Below, one piece after another: positions 52,670 to 63,941 of a stretch of 64,000 nucleotides of DNA. How positions within the stretch are numbered: position 1 is the stretch's first letter; each line of letters starts with the position of its first letter. The DNA comes from Mesorhabditis belari (taxonomy: Eukaryota; Nematoda; Chromadorea; Rhabditida; Rhabditidae), in contig CAUEEP010000939.1 in assembly GCA_958450365.1 (NCBI GenBank), positions 868,001 to 932,000 of the forward strand, in the 5' to 3' direction. The notes under the pieces are model-generated. The model was not told the origin of the DNA, ran no database searches, and saw nothing but the letters and a program-made list of their open reading frames with translations. Made by a program: the position numbers and the translations under genes.

Positions 52670-53460
52670 TTTTTTGAAAAATTCTGTCTCCAGATTCTGG
52701 AAAACTAGCCTTTAAAGCAGATAAAACTCTTTAAAAAAAAAAATTCCATCGTAACCTATTTACAAAAAGATTGAAAAAATAAAAGCTTTTTTTTAATTTT
52801 TTCCTGGATCGATCAGAGAAGATCTAGAGTTCCCTGGATCGATCAGAGTAGACCTAGAGTTCCCTGGAGCTCAAACCATGGTTCACTAACTTGCCTAGGA
52901 CTTTTGAACCTGGGAATCATTTCTTTAAGCTCTTAATTAGACTTGAATTAACCCATTAAACAAACTTACAAACTCGTTAGCTATAAAAATAATATCTATT
53001 TTAGCAAAACTCTTAGCTAAAGATCATAAATTGATCGGCGAAGTTTCCCCGTCACTCAAAAGTTTGCTGATAAGGCAAAAAAAAGCTCAAAAATCTGTTG
53101 TTTTCTTTGAAATTCTTAGAAAACTCATAGAACGATTAAAAGAAAAAGGAAAATTTGCATTTAAAAGCCATTTTTTGTGAGGTAATTTTCGAAATTCTTA
53201 AATAGAAAAAGCTTGGCAAAAAAGCCAAAGGACATTTCGCGAAAACGGGATAATTTCGATTAAAAAAATCAGTAATTGATGGATAAAAATTGAATTTGGA
53301 AAAGGAGACTCTTTAAATAATGCTTTAATTTGTGCTTTAAACACTTTAAATCCTTTAAATACTTAAAAATAGAGATTTATAGATGAAAGTAGCTGGGTTT
53401 TTTTGAAATTTTTAGACTTGGAGAAATCTATCGATGAAAATAGGTAAAATTTTACGCTAA
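52670..53460. other. AT-rich upstream sequence, nothing recognised
   Basis: Only a short duplication CCTGGATCGATCAGAG (about 52803 and 52834) is notable. Confidence 0.5.
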
Positions 53461-53463
53461 AAG

Positions 53464-53685
53464 TATAAAACTACAACTACAACTTTAACTACGATTTTAG
53501 CTATAACTTTAACTACAACTTTAACTATAACTTTAACTATAACTTTAACTATAACTTTAACTACAACTACAACTACAACTTTAGCTACAACTACAACTTC
53601 AACTTTAACTACAACTTTAACTACAATTACAATTACAACTTTAGCTACAACTACAACTACAACTTTAACTACAACTTCTTGACGT
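53464..53685. repeat. (actacaacttta)n tandem repeat
   Basis: 6- and 12-base units of ACTACA and ACTTTA. Confidence 0.94.
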
Positions 53686-53884
53686 CAAAAATACACCCTA
53701 AATTCCCAAGCAGCCAAATCCACTAGATAGATATTTATAACTGCACTAGAGATTTATAAGTAAATATTCAAATAAATACTTAGAAATAGTTACAGAAATG
53801 TCAAGAATAACGTCAAGAATCCAGATTCAAGAGAGATTTTAGAGATTCAAAATCAAGATCATCTACAGATCTTTTGCTCATGAT

Positions 53885-54012
53885 AATTTCATTTAATTTC
53901 ATTTAATTTCATTCACTTTCATTCAATTTCATTAAATTTCATTCACTTTCATTCAATTTCATTTAATTTCATTCACTTTCATTCAATTTCATTCAATTTT
54001 CTTCAATTTTCT
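53885..54012. repeat. 10-bp minisatellite (atttcattca)n
   Basis: About twelve units, ending nine bases from the GT of the candidate exon at 54023-54031. Confidence 0.94.
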
Positions 54013-54022
54013 TCAAACAAAC

Positions 54023-54031
54023 CTCGCTCAT
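54023..54031 (-). CDS. possible 9-base 5' coding exon of the MATH/BTB-like gene
   Basis: On the - strand AACAACATGAGCGAG is followed by GTTTGTTTG, a plausible donor, and the phase (0) fits the exon at 52176. It would add Met-Ser-Glu plus one Glu. The short length makes chance a real possibility. Confidence 0.3.
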
Positions 54032-54169
54032 GTTGTTGAAATAGAATCGAGTTGATTTTGTTCGTTTTTCCTTTGGAAATTTATCGTTTTAGTGAATTTG
54101 AAGGGAATTCCTTTAAGGTGCACATGAAATAAACACCTGAAAAGTAAAAATAAACAAGAATTTAGAAAA

Positions 54170-54290
54170 CGATTAATAAAGATAAAGATAAAGTTTAAGA
54201 TAAAGATAAAGATAAAGAGAAAGATAAAGATAAAGATAAAGATAAAGTTTAAGATAAAGATAAATTAAAAGTAAAGCTTAAGAAAAAGAT
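54170..54290. repeat. (gataaa)n simple repeat
   Basis: AAAGATAAAGATAAAG units with small interruptions. Confidence 0.9.
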
Positions 54291-54299
54291 GATAATGAT

Positions 54300-54740
54300 G
54301 ATGATAGATACTTTTTTAAGGAAATGAGGGCAAAAGGGACATGAAAAAGGAAAAAAATCAGGACAAAAATAAAGTAAGCAAGATTTAAGATTAATCCACA
54401 TCAATTCATACAAATAAATACGAAAAGAAAGAATAAAAAGCAACACGATATAATAATATATGAATATAGGTAGCGTTAAGAATTCACTAGAGATTCAAGA
54501 TCAAGATCATCATCAAAATCATCTACAGATCATTTAAAAATGATAAGTAAAAAGCAAGGTTTAAGATATAAATAAGTAAAAAAGTAAAAAAATAAAAAAA
54601 TTTTTTAAAAAAGATCAGTAAAAGTAAAGTTTAAGTTAAAAATAAGTTAAAGACCAGTTTAAAAAAGCTAAAACTTCCTTAGAAAACCTTAGAATACAAT
54701 ATAGTTATGCTATTTAAAATAAAAAAACTAAAAATCGAAT
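54300..54740. other. AT-rich intergenic sequence
   Basis: Short AAGTAAAG-like and GATTCAAGATCAAGATCATC repeats; no gene. Confidence 0.5.
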
Positions 54741-54747
54741 TCGGATG

Positions 54748-55180
54748 GCGCTGCCGGGGGTCGAACCGGGACCGCGTGGGCTGAAGACCAGCGCGCTCTC
54801 GACTGAGCCACAGCGACGACAAAGGAGGGGGCTGGTTTTTCTGGCTAGATGCTTTGGGACGCCGTTTTGTTGCCGTGACGCTTCAAAATGGCACTCCAAA
54901 AGATTTAGTGAGAAAAATCAGGCGTCGCAGCGGTCGCGGCCATGGCGCAGTCGGGAGCACGCTTGGCTCTTGAGCAGTCGGTAGCCCACACGATCCCGGT
55001 TCGACCCCCGGTAGCGCCTTTCGATTTCTATTTTTAGTATTTTTATCTTAAATAGCATACTATATTAGATTCTAAGGTTTTCTAAAGAAGTTTTAGCTTT
55101 CTAAAGAAGTTTATTGATCAAAAAAAAGGCTGAGAAAAACCCATACATACGAACAGGCACTGCTCTTTTATATCTGTTAC
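54748..55180 (+). mobile_element. tRNA-derived SINE-like repeat, family B, copy 4 (complete head-to-head form)
   Basis: A full - strand tRNA-like unit (54748-54820; A box TGGCTCAGTCGAGAGC, B box GGTTCGACCCC) is separated by an inverted repeat segment (CTGGCTAGATGCTTTGGGAC ... CCAAAAGATTTAG) from a + strand tRNA-like unit (54938-55017; TGGCGCAGTCGGGAGC and GGTTCGACCCCC). A body with AAATAGCATACTATATTAGA follows. The anticodon arms are not regular enough to name an isotype. Confidence 0.72.
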
Positions 55181-55194
55181 CCAACTAACCCTTT

Positions 55195-55310
55195 TTACGC
55201 GTCCTAATCCAAACTAATTTCATAATTTTTACTAAATTTTACTATTTCTAACTTTACTTTAAGAATCTATAAGTTTTGCTCTACAAAACGACACCAAAAT
55301 CATCAAAATC
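55195..55310. repeat. relic of the 19810-type MITE interior
   Basis: ATTTTTACTAAATTTTACTA and GCTCTACAAAACGACACCAA match 19870-19945; the terminal repeats are lost. Confidence 0.6.
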
Positions 55311-55757
55311 AAGAAGAAAAACCGGATTTCTCGGCTGGTAAAGCAAATTGAAGCCAAAAAAGCGAATTGGAAAGCTTTTTTCGAATTCGCTCATGAATTA
55401 GGACCTATGGGAGCCAAATTAGAGCCCAAATGAATAGTGGGCACGTGCTAGGGCCCTCAGGGTCCAGGCCCAGCTCACCCTTTATCCAACAAAAAGAGAT
55501 CTGACCAACTGGCTGACTTTTTCCCGGAAAGAGATGACCAAAGATGAAAAGAGATCGTTTTTCCCCCAGCTTTTTCTTCTTTTCCGCTTTTTGATGGGGA
55601 AAAAAGTGCCTGGCACAAACACGACACTTAAAAATCGACAAAATCACCTTATTCTTTTCACCGAGCTTCTACTAACCATAAAAGTTGAAGCTATAGTTTT
55701 TTTTAGTGTGCAGAGATAAAAGTGATGATCTTTGAAGGGATCAGGCTGGCTAGTACT

Positions 55758-55905
55758 AACTGGATTTGTATGGATGTGTAACTAGATGGTTCGCTAGATG
55801 TAGCTAGATGCTAGATGTAGCTCTAGCTAGCTAGATGGTTCGCTAGATGTAGCTAGATGCTAGATGTAGCTGTAGCTAGCTAGATGGTTGTAGCTACATG
55901 GTTCA
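55758..55905. repeat. (gctagatgtagctagatg)n tandem repeat
   Basis: Nested copies of CTAGATG and GTAGCTAG; a 58-base block is duplicated. Confidence 0.9.
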
Positions 55906-56339
55906 AGGGTCATTTTACAAAGCCAGTTCAGAAATAGATCAAGATCTTGGCCTAATTTCTCGGCTAAGAAGCTCAAGACTCAAGCTCAAGTGACCCAAGT
56001 TTGCCTGTAGAAGCCTGACTTGATTTTAGCTTTGACTGGCTGGCTTTGACTGGTTTGGGTTGATCAGATCTGAGTTAGATCAGCATCTAAGTCAGATTAG
56101 GTCAAAATCCTGGACCTAGACTAGTCTGGAACTGGCTTCTGCACGGGTTCTAGTCTATCTTGAAGCCCGTTGGGTTTTGGCAAGGCCAGGGCTTGTCTGG
56201 CTAGAATTGGTTGGGTTTTGATCTGGTTAAAGAATAGAGTTAAACAATAATTGAATATCCTATAAATGTTAGATGCTAAAACAGTGGTACTAGTTGTTCC
56301 TAGTTAAAATCTCTCATCAAAATCCAAAAACCAACAAAA

Positions 56340-56585
56340 GATGGAACAAAGATAGAAAAAGAAAGAAAATGAAAGAAAATGAAAGAAAATGAAAGAAAAG
56401 ACCTTGAGCCTTGAGGCCTTTGGCCTTGAGAAATTCTTCTCAGGGCCAAAAAAATTGTATTCACTATAATTCCTTTATAAAAAGGCTTGAAATTGATCTA
56501 AAAATGGAATAAATAAAGAAAAAGAAAGGAAAGAAAGAAAGAAAGAAAGAAAGAGAAAGAAAAAGAAAGAAAAAGAAAGAGAAGA
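56340..56585. repeat. (gaaagaaaat)n and (aaagaaag)n purine repeats
   Basis: Two purine tracts (56355-56400 and 56515-56585) separated by ordinary sequence. Confidence 0.88.
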
Positions 56586-56704
56586 AAGATATTCTCTTTA
56601 CGAGATCGATGAGTAAGATGTGTTTGAGAGATTTGAGGGAAATGACGTCACGAGATCGAATTGGAGACAATGAAAAGGGGGAAAGAAGGAGAAAAGAAGG
56701 AGAA

Positions 56705-56877
56705 GATCAATGAAAAGTGGATTTGAAAGATCAATGGAGATCAATAGAGGTCAATAGAGGTCAATAGAGATCAATAGAGATCAATAGAGATCAATGGAGA
56801 TCAATGGAGATCAATAGAGATCAATAGAGATCAATAGAGGTGAATAGAGGTCAATAGAGATCAATGGAGATCATTTT
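56705..56877. repeat. 10-bp minisatellite (agatcaatag)n
   Basis: About fifteen units with AGATCAATGG and AGGTCAATAG variants. Confidence 0.96.
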
Positions 56878-56999
56878 TAGGGAAAGTATTTTGAAATAAT
56901 TGATCGTTTTTTGAGATCAAAATCACTGTTAATAGAATTTTCAAAGTTTTTGTGCCAGTAAAGGATTGTTAAAGTTTTGCAAAGGATTCTATTAGCTTT

Positions 57000-57490
57000 T
57001 TGAATAAATTTTTGAATAATTGTACAGAGGACAATTCAAGCTTTCAAATGATATCAAAAAGAGCTTGATTGGATAATCGAGTCCAAGAAAATCAGAGCCA
57101 ACTCTGGAAAATGAGGTCCATCTGACTCGGGTGTCGTGTCGCCTGGTTTGCATGGGAATGAAAAATCCAATTAAGCTCTATTTGGTATCATTTGAAAGCT
57201 TGAAATGTCTTCTGTACAATGATATAAAAAGTTAAGAAAAATATTATCTCTGGACAAAGTTATAGGTCTTCAAAGCATGACGAGCCGTTGAAAAACCCGG
57301 ATTCTTTCAAATGACCCAGATTCTTTCAAATGACCTGGATTCTTTCAAAGGACCTGGAAACTACGCAATAGATATGCGATCCGGTCGATTCGATCGATCC
57401 GTCCCACCCACTTTCGCCTTTTTGCCGTTGGCAAACTACTTTTTTCTCAGCTTTCCCTAAACCAATTCTAAAACAGAATCATTCAGCTAA
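57000..57490. repeat. dispersed palindromic repeat, copy 1
   Basis: CAAGCTTTCAAATGATATC and its inverse GGTATCATTTGAAAGCTTGA bracket GGTGTCGTGTCGCCTGGTTT. It continues to CCCACTTTCGCC and TCTCAGCTTTCCCTAAACCA. The same blocks, partly inverted, occur at 61110-61890. Confidence 0.75.
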
Positions 57491-57499
57491 ATGTCTTTC

Positions 57500-58105
57500 A
57501 CCAAAGAAGTACGTTTTTAAAGTTTTCAAATCGTTAAAGCTTGTTGATCTCCCTTATCTCTTCTGACTCAAACTTGAAAATCCGGACCTGTCACGGTGGT
57601 CCCTTTTCTCCTTTTCTTTTCTTAGTTTTGAGGCTAAAATCAATCATTCCCAATCCCCTTTCCCAACTAGAAGCTAGAGGTCAATCGGTTTACCTAAAAA
57701 AAAACTCAAGCTTTCCATCAAAAAAAAGCGAGTCTTGTCACCGGGTGTAATCGGAGTTTCATCTGACAGCTCTCCTGGACTCTAGGAAAACCAACTAGAG
57801 AGAACTTGTGACCCAATAAAACCAAGAGAGACAAGGGTTTAGCTTTTTGATTCACACGTTCATTCATTCCTTCATTTGCCATCCTTGTAGAATGCTATGG
57901 TCAACAGGATTGTACGACAGAACGCTACGATGTTGCTACTATCGAATTTGCTTGGAATTGAAGAGAAATTGACCTAAAAAGATGGGAAATTCGAGCAATA
58001 AACACTTATTTAGAGAAAAGAATAGGTTAATTGGTGAAGTATGAATAAACGGTTTATGAAATGAAAAGTAATCGAGTATGAAAAGGAATGAAATGATTTT
58101 CTGGA
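57500..58105. other. intergenic sequence, nothing recognised
   Basis: A fragment of the 11224-type MITE interior lies at about 57958-58035 (AATAAACACTTATTTAGAGA). Confidence 0.5.
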
Positions 58106-58107
58106 TA

Positions 58108-58875
58108 GTTTAATACATAGTGACAAAGTTTGGAGCCAAAGGTTCAAGACAAAGCTTGGATTTAAAGGTTTAAGACAAAACTTGGAGCCAAAGGTTTAAG
58201 ACAAAGCTTGGCTTCAAAGGCTTATGGCAAAGCTTGGGTTCAAAGACTTAAGACAAAGCTTGAATCAAAAGACTTAAGACAAAGCTTGGGTTCAAAGGCT
58301 TAAGACAAAGCTTGGCTTCAAAGGCTTATGACAACGCTTGGGTTCAAAGGCTTATGGCAAAGCTTGGGTTCAAAGACTTAAGACAAAGCTTGAATCAAAA
58401 GACTTAAGACAAAGCTTGGGTTCAAAGGCTTAAGACAAAGCTTGGCTTCAAAGGCTTATGACAACGCTTGGGTTCAAAGGCTTATGGCAAAGCTTGGGTT
58501 CAAAGACTTAAGACAAAGCTTGAATCAAAAGACTTAAGACAAAGCTTGGGTTCAAAGGCTTAAGACAAAGCTTGGCTTCAAAGGCTTATGACAACGCTTG
58601 GGTTCAAAGACTTAAGACAAAGCTTGAATCAAAAGGTTCAAGACAAAGCTTGAGTTCAAAGGCTTAAGATAAAGCTTGGGTTCAAAGGCTTAAGACAAAG
58701 CTTGGGTTCAAAAGGCTTAAGACAAAGCTTGAATCAAAAGACTGAAGACAAAGCTTGGGTTCAAAGGCTTAAGACAAAGCTTGGGTTCAAAAGGCTTAAG
58801 ACAAAGCTTGAATCAAAAGACTGAAGACAAAGCTTGGGTTTAAAGGCTTGGGTTCAAAGACTTAAGACTTAAGAC
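58108..58875. repeat. 26-bp minisatellite with 130-bp higher-order period
   Basis: Unit AAGACAAAGCTTGGGTTCAA plus AGGCTT. The variant ACAACGCTTG appears at 58331, 58461 and 58591, so blocks of five units (130 bases) were duplicated together. Confidence 0.96.
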
Positions 58876-59586
58876 AAAACTCGAAATGGTTAGTTCCAAA
58901 TATTACTCTAATATAAAGCTAGCTATGAGCTCAAAAAGCAAAACAATTTTTCGAAAAGGCTTAAGAGATGGGAATGGTTGTGGATGGAAAGAATGTACAG
59001 GGAAATGGATGAGAGAACAAGGCAGAGACAAGAAAGACAACAACACACACTCCTCGCTTCTCACCCACCCAAACCACGCCCCTTTTCACCCTTCTCATCC
59101 ATTTTTCCATTTTTCCTATCTTTTTTTGTTCTTTCTTTTGAAGTTTCCTTTTCTCTTTCTTTTGAACTTTCTTTTGGAATTTAGCTATGGGAAATATCCT
59201 GAAAGATTTGAGAAAGAATGCTTGATTTGAGACTGACTATAACTTGAGCAACCTTTGCCTACTTTAGAAGCCAACAAGCTACTTCAAGCCAACAAGCTAC
59301 TTCAAGCCAACAAAACGTAGTTGGGTAAATGAAGGCTTAAGTAATAGAGAAGCAAGAAAGAGATTGAGATCATGAGCTTAAAAGTTCTTGATCTTCAAAG
59401 TTGATCTGAATTCGATTGCTAAGCTAAAACAACTTTCGAATGCTTCAAACTTGCTTCAACTTGCAAAAGATACATAAATGTAAATAAACTCTTTGAAAAA
59501 GAGCAAGGCAAGGAATGAAATTTTCAACAAATCAGCAATATTAGATGTATTCAAATCCTAATAAGATTCAAATTTGATTAAGAATA

Positions 59587-59785
59587 CAGTTGAACCTCGT
59601 TTATGAACTATGAAAGAGATCCTAAAAACTGTTCACTATCGAGGCTTGATTAGTACTAAATCAACTCAGAGGTTGATTAAGAATACAGTTGAACCTCGTT
59701 AGTGAGCTATGAAAGAGATCCTAAAAAATCCGGTTACTATCGAGCTTAGTTCACTATCAAGGTGTTCACTAACGAGGTTCAACTG
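59587..59785. mobile_element. pogo/Tigger-like MITE and adjacent half copy
   Basis: CAGTTGAACCTCGTTAGTGA (59686 on) and CACTAACGAGGTTCAACTG (ending 59785) are inverted ends of a 100-base element with TA at its left side. A second left end with CAGTTGAACCTCGTTTATGA starts near 59588. The CAGTTGAACCTCG end recalls the pogo/Tigger group. Confidence 0.65.
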
Positions 59786-59834
59786 GATATTCAAATCGAA
59801 AGCTGATTTGAAATTTATTCGTAGTCCGACTATC

Positions 59835-60192
59835 CTATTCGAGCGTTCGATTCGAGCATCCAATTCGAGCATCCAATTCGAGCATCCAATTCGAGCGTTC
59901 GATTCGAGCGTTCGATTCGAGCGTCCGATCCGATTCTCCGAGCCGATTCTCCGATCCGATTCTCCAATCCGATTCTCCGATCCGATTCTCCGATCCGATT
60001 CTCCGATTCGATTCTCCAATCCGATTGTCCGATCCGATTCTCCGAGCCGATTCTCCAATCCGATTCTCCAATCCGATTGTCCGATCCAATTGTCCGATCC
60101 GATTCTCCAATCCGATTGTCCGATTCAATTCTCCAATCCGATTCTCCAATCCGATTCTCCAATCCGATTCTCCGAGCCGAGCCTCCGATTCG
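59835..60192. repeat. 13-14-bp minisatellite (ccgattctccgat)n
   Basis: About 27 units of TCCGATCCGATTC, TCCAATCCGATTC and, on the left, CATCCAATTCGAG. Open in several frames on both strands because the unit lacks stops. Confidence 0.96.
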
Positions 60193-60419
60193 AGCAAACG
60201 GAAGATATGCACTCATCGTAGTAATAAAATAGTAAGAAAGTAGCAATAAAGTAGTAATAAAGCAATAATAAAATAAAATAAAGAAATTCTTGATTTTAAA
60301 GTTCTCAATCTCAATAAGCTCTATTTAACTATAAATATCTGTTCAAATGGTACAATTTAGTGTGAAAGAAAAAGCTTTTGTTGTATAAAAACTTGTAAAA
60401 GCAAGCTAAAAAAAGATTT

Positions 60420-60605
60420 CTCTATCCTTTTCTTTCTCTTCTTTCTCTTCTTTCTCTTCTTTCTCTTCTTTCTTTTCTTTCTTTTCTTTCTTTCCATTCT
60501 TTCCATTTTTTTCTTTCTTTTCTTTCTTTCCATTCTTTCCATTCATTTCTTTCTTTCCATTCTTTCCATTCATTTCTTTCTTTCCATTCTTTCCATTCTT
60601 CGATC
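60420..60605. repeat. (ttctttccattcttt)n polypyrimidine repeat
   Basis: TTCTC units pass into CATTCTTTC units; nearly all pyrimidine. Confidence 0.93.
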
Positions 60606-60609
60606 ACCC

Positions 60610-61110
60610 CATGCTTAAATGAATCATCAGTGAAGAAAATGGGAAAGAAAAGAATCCAAGAAAGATAATAAAGAAACGGACAGTGTCGTCACGCGTTTTT
60701 TCAATCTCTTACACACCACGAGGTCAAAAAAATGATGTAAATCTTTTGGAAAATATTACAAATCTTTTGTAATATAGAAATCTTTTGTAATATAAAGGAA
60801 AATAGATAAAGAATTCAAGAAAGAAAGAAAGAATTCACCATTTAATGTGAAAATTTCGTTTCTTAACGTTCTCAGTGATAAAAGACGAGTTTGGAATGAT
60901 TTTAGCAATGTGATTTTTCTCTTTAAAGTGCAGAACGAAACGCAGAACGAACCACGATTGTTTTCGTGGTGAAACCAAGCGATGAAAGTGCACTAGTTAG
61001 CTTGACCTTTAAACAGATATTGAGCTGACCTCTAAACAGATATTGAGATAAATATCTACCTGAAATGAAATAAAGACATTGATGTACTTGTCATTAGATT
61101 AAAGCTACTT
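60610..61110. other. intergenic sequence, nothing recognised
   Basis: No repeat array or exon is evident. Confidence 0.5.
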
Positions 61111-61930
61111 AAAAATTTACTACCCACTTTCGCCATTTTGCCGTTGGAAAAATGCGTTTTTCTCAGCTTTCCCTAAACCAATTCTAAAACTTTTAGTATC
61201 ATTCGATAGGAAAAAAATTAGCTATCAAATGATAACAAATAAATTGGAAATTGGATGGAAATTGGATTTAAATTTGAAAAAAAAGAAACAAAAAACAAAG
61301 TTGGGCAAATTTGGACATATTTGGTGCCATTCGATAGCTAATTTTTTCTATCAAATGATACTAAAAGCTTTACCAAATATATATAATACCAAATATATAT
61401 TCCGTTTTTCCTCTTGCGTAGTTTCCAGGTCTTTTAAAAGAATCCGGATCTTTAAAAAAAATCCGGATTTTTCATCATGCTCGTCATGCTTTGAAGACCT
61501 ATAACTTTGTCCAGAGATAATATTTTTGTTAACTTTTTATATCATTGTACAGAAGACATTTCAAGCTTTCAAATGATACCAAATAGAGCTTAATTGGATT
61601 TTTGATTCCAATGCAAACCAGGCGACACGACACCCGAGTCAGATGGGCCTCATTTTTCAGAGTTGGCTCTGATTTTCTTGGACTCAATTATCCAATCAAG
61701 CTCTATTTGGTATCATTTGAAAGCTTGAATTGTCCTCTATACAATGATATAAAAAGTTAACAAAAATATTATCTCTGGACAAAGTTATAGGTCTTCAAAG
61801 CATGACGAGCCGTTGAAAAACCCGGATTTTTTTAAAAGACCCAGATTCTTTCAAAATACCTGGATTCTTTTCTTTCAAAATACATGGAAACTACGCAAGA
61901 GCCAAAACGGAATAGATATTTGGAATCAGC
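61110..61930. repeat. dispersed palindromic repeat, copy 2
   Basis: An inner inverted repeat (61205-61375: CTATCAAATGATA, GGTGCCATTCGATAGC) is followed by two oppositely oriented blocks with GACCTATAACTTTGTCCAGA / CTCTGGACAAAGTTATAGGT and TCAAGCTTTCAAATGATACC. The whole is an imperfect palindrome of about 450 bases matching 57000-57490. Confidence 0.75.
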
Positions 61931-62267
61931 ATCAAATTCTGCGTCGAATGGTATAGGTGGCAAAGCATTTGGTCGGCTCAATCAGTTATAAATGCAATTC
62001 AAATAAACCGGCTACCTATTAATTGCGAGAAAAATTTATCAAAATTGCAACTGCTTATGCTTATGCAAAAGAAATGATAAATGATAAAAAAGAAATGATA
62101 AAAAAATGATTAAGGAAATGCTTTATGTATTCTTAAAGGTTTAGAGTTCAATCTTAAAGGTTCAACCTACTAAGCTGAATATTTGAATGCTTCTATTAAA
62201 GGCTGCACTTCTATTAGAATTTCTAATAGAATAAATACGGTACTTGGATTAGGTTTGGAGTTTTGAA

Positions 62268-62548
62268 GTTTTAAATTCTTCAAATAGCTGACTCTAATAG
62301 CTGACTTTCTAACAAGAATAGTTGACTTTCTAACTAGAATAGCTAGAGAGTCAGCTCTAGCTATTCTAGTCAGCTATTCTCTAACTAGAATAGTTGACTC
62401 TCTAACTAGAATAGCTGACATTCTAACTAGAATAGTTGACTCTCTAACTAGAATAGTTGACTTTCTAACTATAGCTGACTAACTAGAATAGCTGCCTTTC
62501 TATCAAGAATAGCTGCCTTTCTAATAAGAATAGCTGACTCTCTAACTA
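62268..62548. repeat. about 21-bp minisatellite (aactagaatagctgactttct)
   Basis: About 13 units; two central units are inverted (near 62345-62385), forming a hairpin with CTAGCTATTCTAG. Confidence 0.92.
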
Positions 62549-62549
62549 A

Positions 62550-63455
62550 ATATAAGTGGAATTTTTGTGAGGGAGGAGTCACGAGATCATCGAATGATCA
62601 TTGAGTGTTCGTTGTTCTCTTCAAAAGCTTGTTGTTCCGTTTTTGAGTCAACGAGTGAAACCGAATCCTTAAGGTGTCTCCTAGCACTGCTTTGAGAGAG
62701 AAACAATTTTCAAAGAAGTCATCACTCATCTCATAAAGGTGACAGTTGTGATCCCATGTGATGAACGAGATTTTCAACGGGATTCTAGTAGTAAAGTTTT
62801 TGTCATGCCAAGCGATTTGTCATGCGAAGCTTTTCTAAAATGATAAGCCTAGAGATGGGCTCTAAAAACAACAAAGTTGATGAACTGTCAGTGTCACTCA
62901 GAACTGTTAGGCTAGAAATGCTTCTAACTTTCTTTAAATCTCTCGAATTTCCATGATCTATAGCTCAAAAAATAGAGAATTTCAAGGGCTTTCGAATGGA
63001 GTAAAGCACATCGAAAAATATCAATTCTATAGAAAGTTACAGTCAAAACAGATCGTACTCGCGCGTAGTCGAAGTGGTCGATTCTTTGCGACAAAGTGAA
63101 TTCATTTTTCTCGCAACTTATCACTTGCTTTCTCTTGAAAATAAAGAATTGAGTCCTCTAGAAGGAGTCCGACAATTTTTAAGCACAAAATAGTAAATAA
63201 TAGCTTTGTGGTTGCGTGTAAACGCATGCTTTCTAGCACATGGATGCTAGCTGTGTGCCAGATGCCGAAAAGAAAAAGAAAACTGCAGAACAAGACAAAG
63301 AAAGTTCAGAAAAAACAAAGAAAAATGACACTTTTGGAATGGGAACAAAGAAATGTCGCTTATTTTAGTATTTTAGTTCAGAAAATGAAATGTTTAAGAC
63401 TTAAAACAAGCATACAAATAGCTAAAATGGGGAAAAATATCTTTTATATCGTTTA
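62550..63455. other. intergenic sequence, nothing recognised
   Basis: Short open frames on both strands show no domain or exon structure. Confidence 0.5.
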
Positions 63456-63457
63456 GT

Positions 63458-63602
63458 AAAGATCTGAGCTGAGCAATAAGCAGTAAGAGCTGAGCAGTAA
63501 GAGCTGAGCAATAAGAGCTGAGCAGTAAGAGCTGAGCAGTAAGAGCTGAGCAGTAAGAGCTGAGCAGTAAGAGCTGAGCAATACGCAAGAAGAGCAATAG
63601 TA
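63458..63602. repeat. 14-bp minisatellite (gctgagcagtaaga)n
   Basis: About ten copies with GAGCAATAAG variants. Confidence 0.95.
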
Positions 63603-63654
63603 AGAAAAGAGTGCTGCAAATGATGTTGCAGTCCTTTCTGGATACCTATGATGA

Positions 63655-63930
63655 TGCGATTTAGACACACTTTAGCTAAGGAAACCTATATTTGTGTCAA
63701 TAGATAAAAGATAGAGGATAAAAAGTTAGGTATATAGTCAAATTTTCAGAGAAATTCATTCAGCCAATTTCTTCGTAGAGGTTTTTATAGATTTTTACGA
63801 AAAACACGTTTTGTACTATCGAATTTGCTTGTAAGTGAACCAAAATTGACTTAAAAACATGGCAAATTGAACAATAAACACTTTTTATTTAGAGAAAACT
63901 ATAGGTTAATTGGTGAATTTCAAGATTGTG
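63655..63930. mobile_element. internal copy of the 11224-type MITE
   Basis: GATGCGATTTAGACACACTT through AACACTTTTTATTTAGAGAA matches 11418-11675 over most of its length; the terminal repeats are missing. Confidence 0.7.
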
Positions 63931-63941
63931 GGACATTTGAT

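Noticed and set aside
59699..60246. Long open frames on both strands with isoleucine-arginine-glycine repeats
   Set aside because: They follow from the CCGATTCTCCGAT array.
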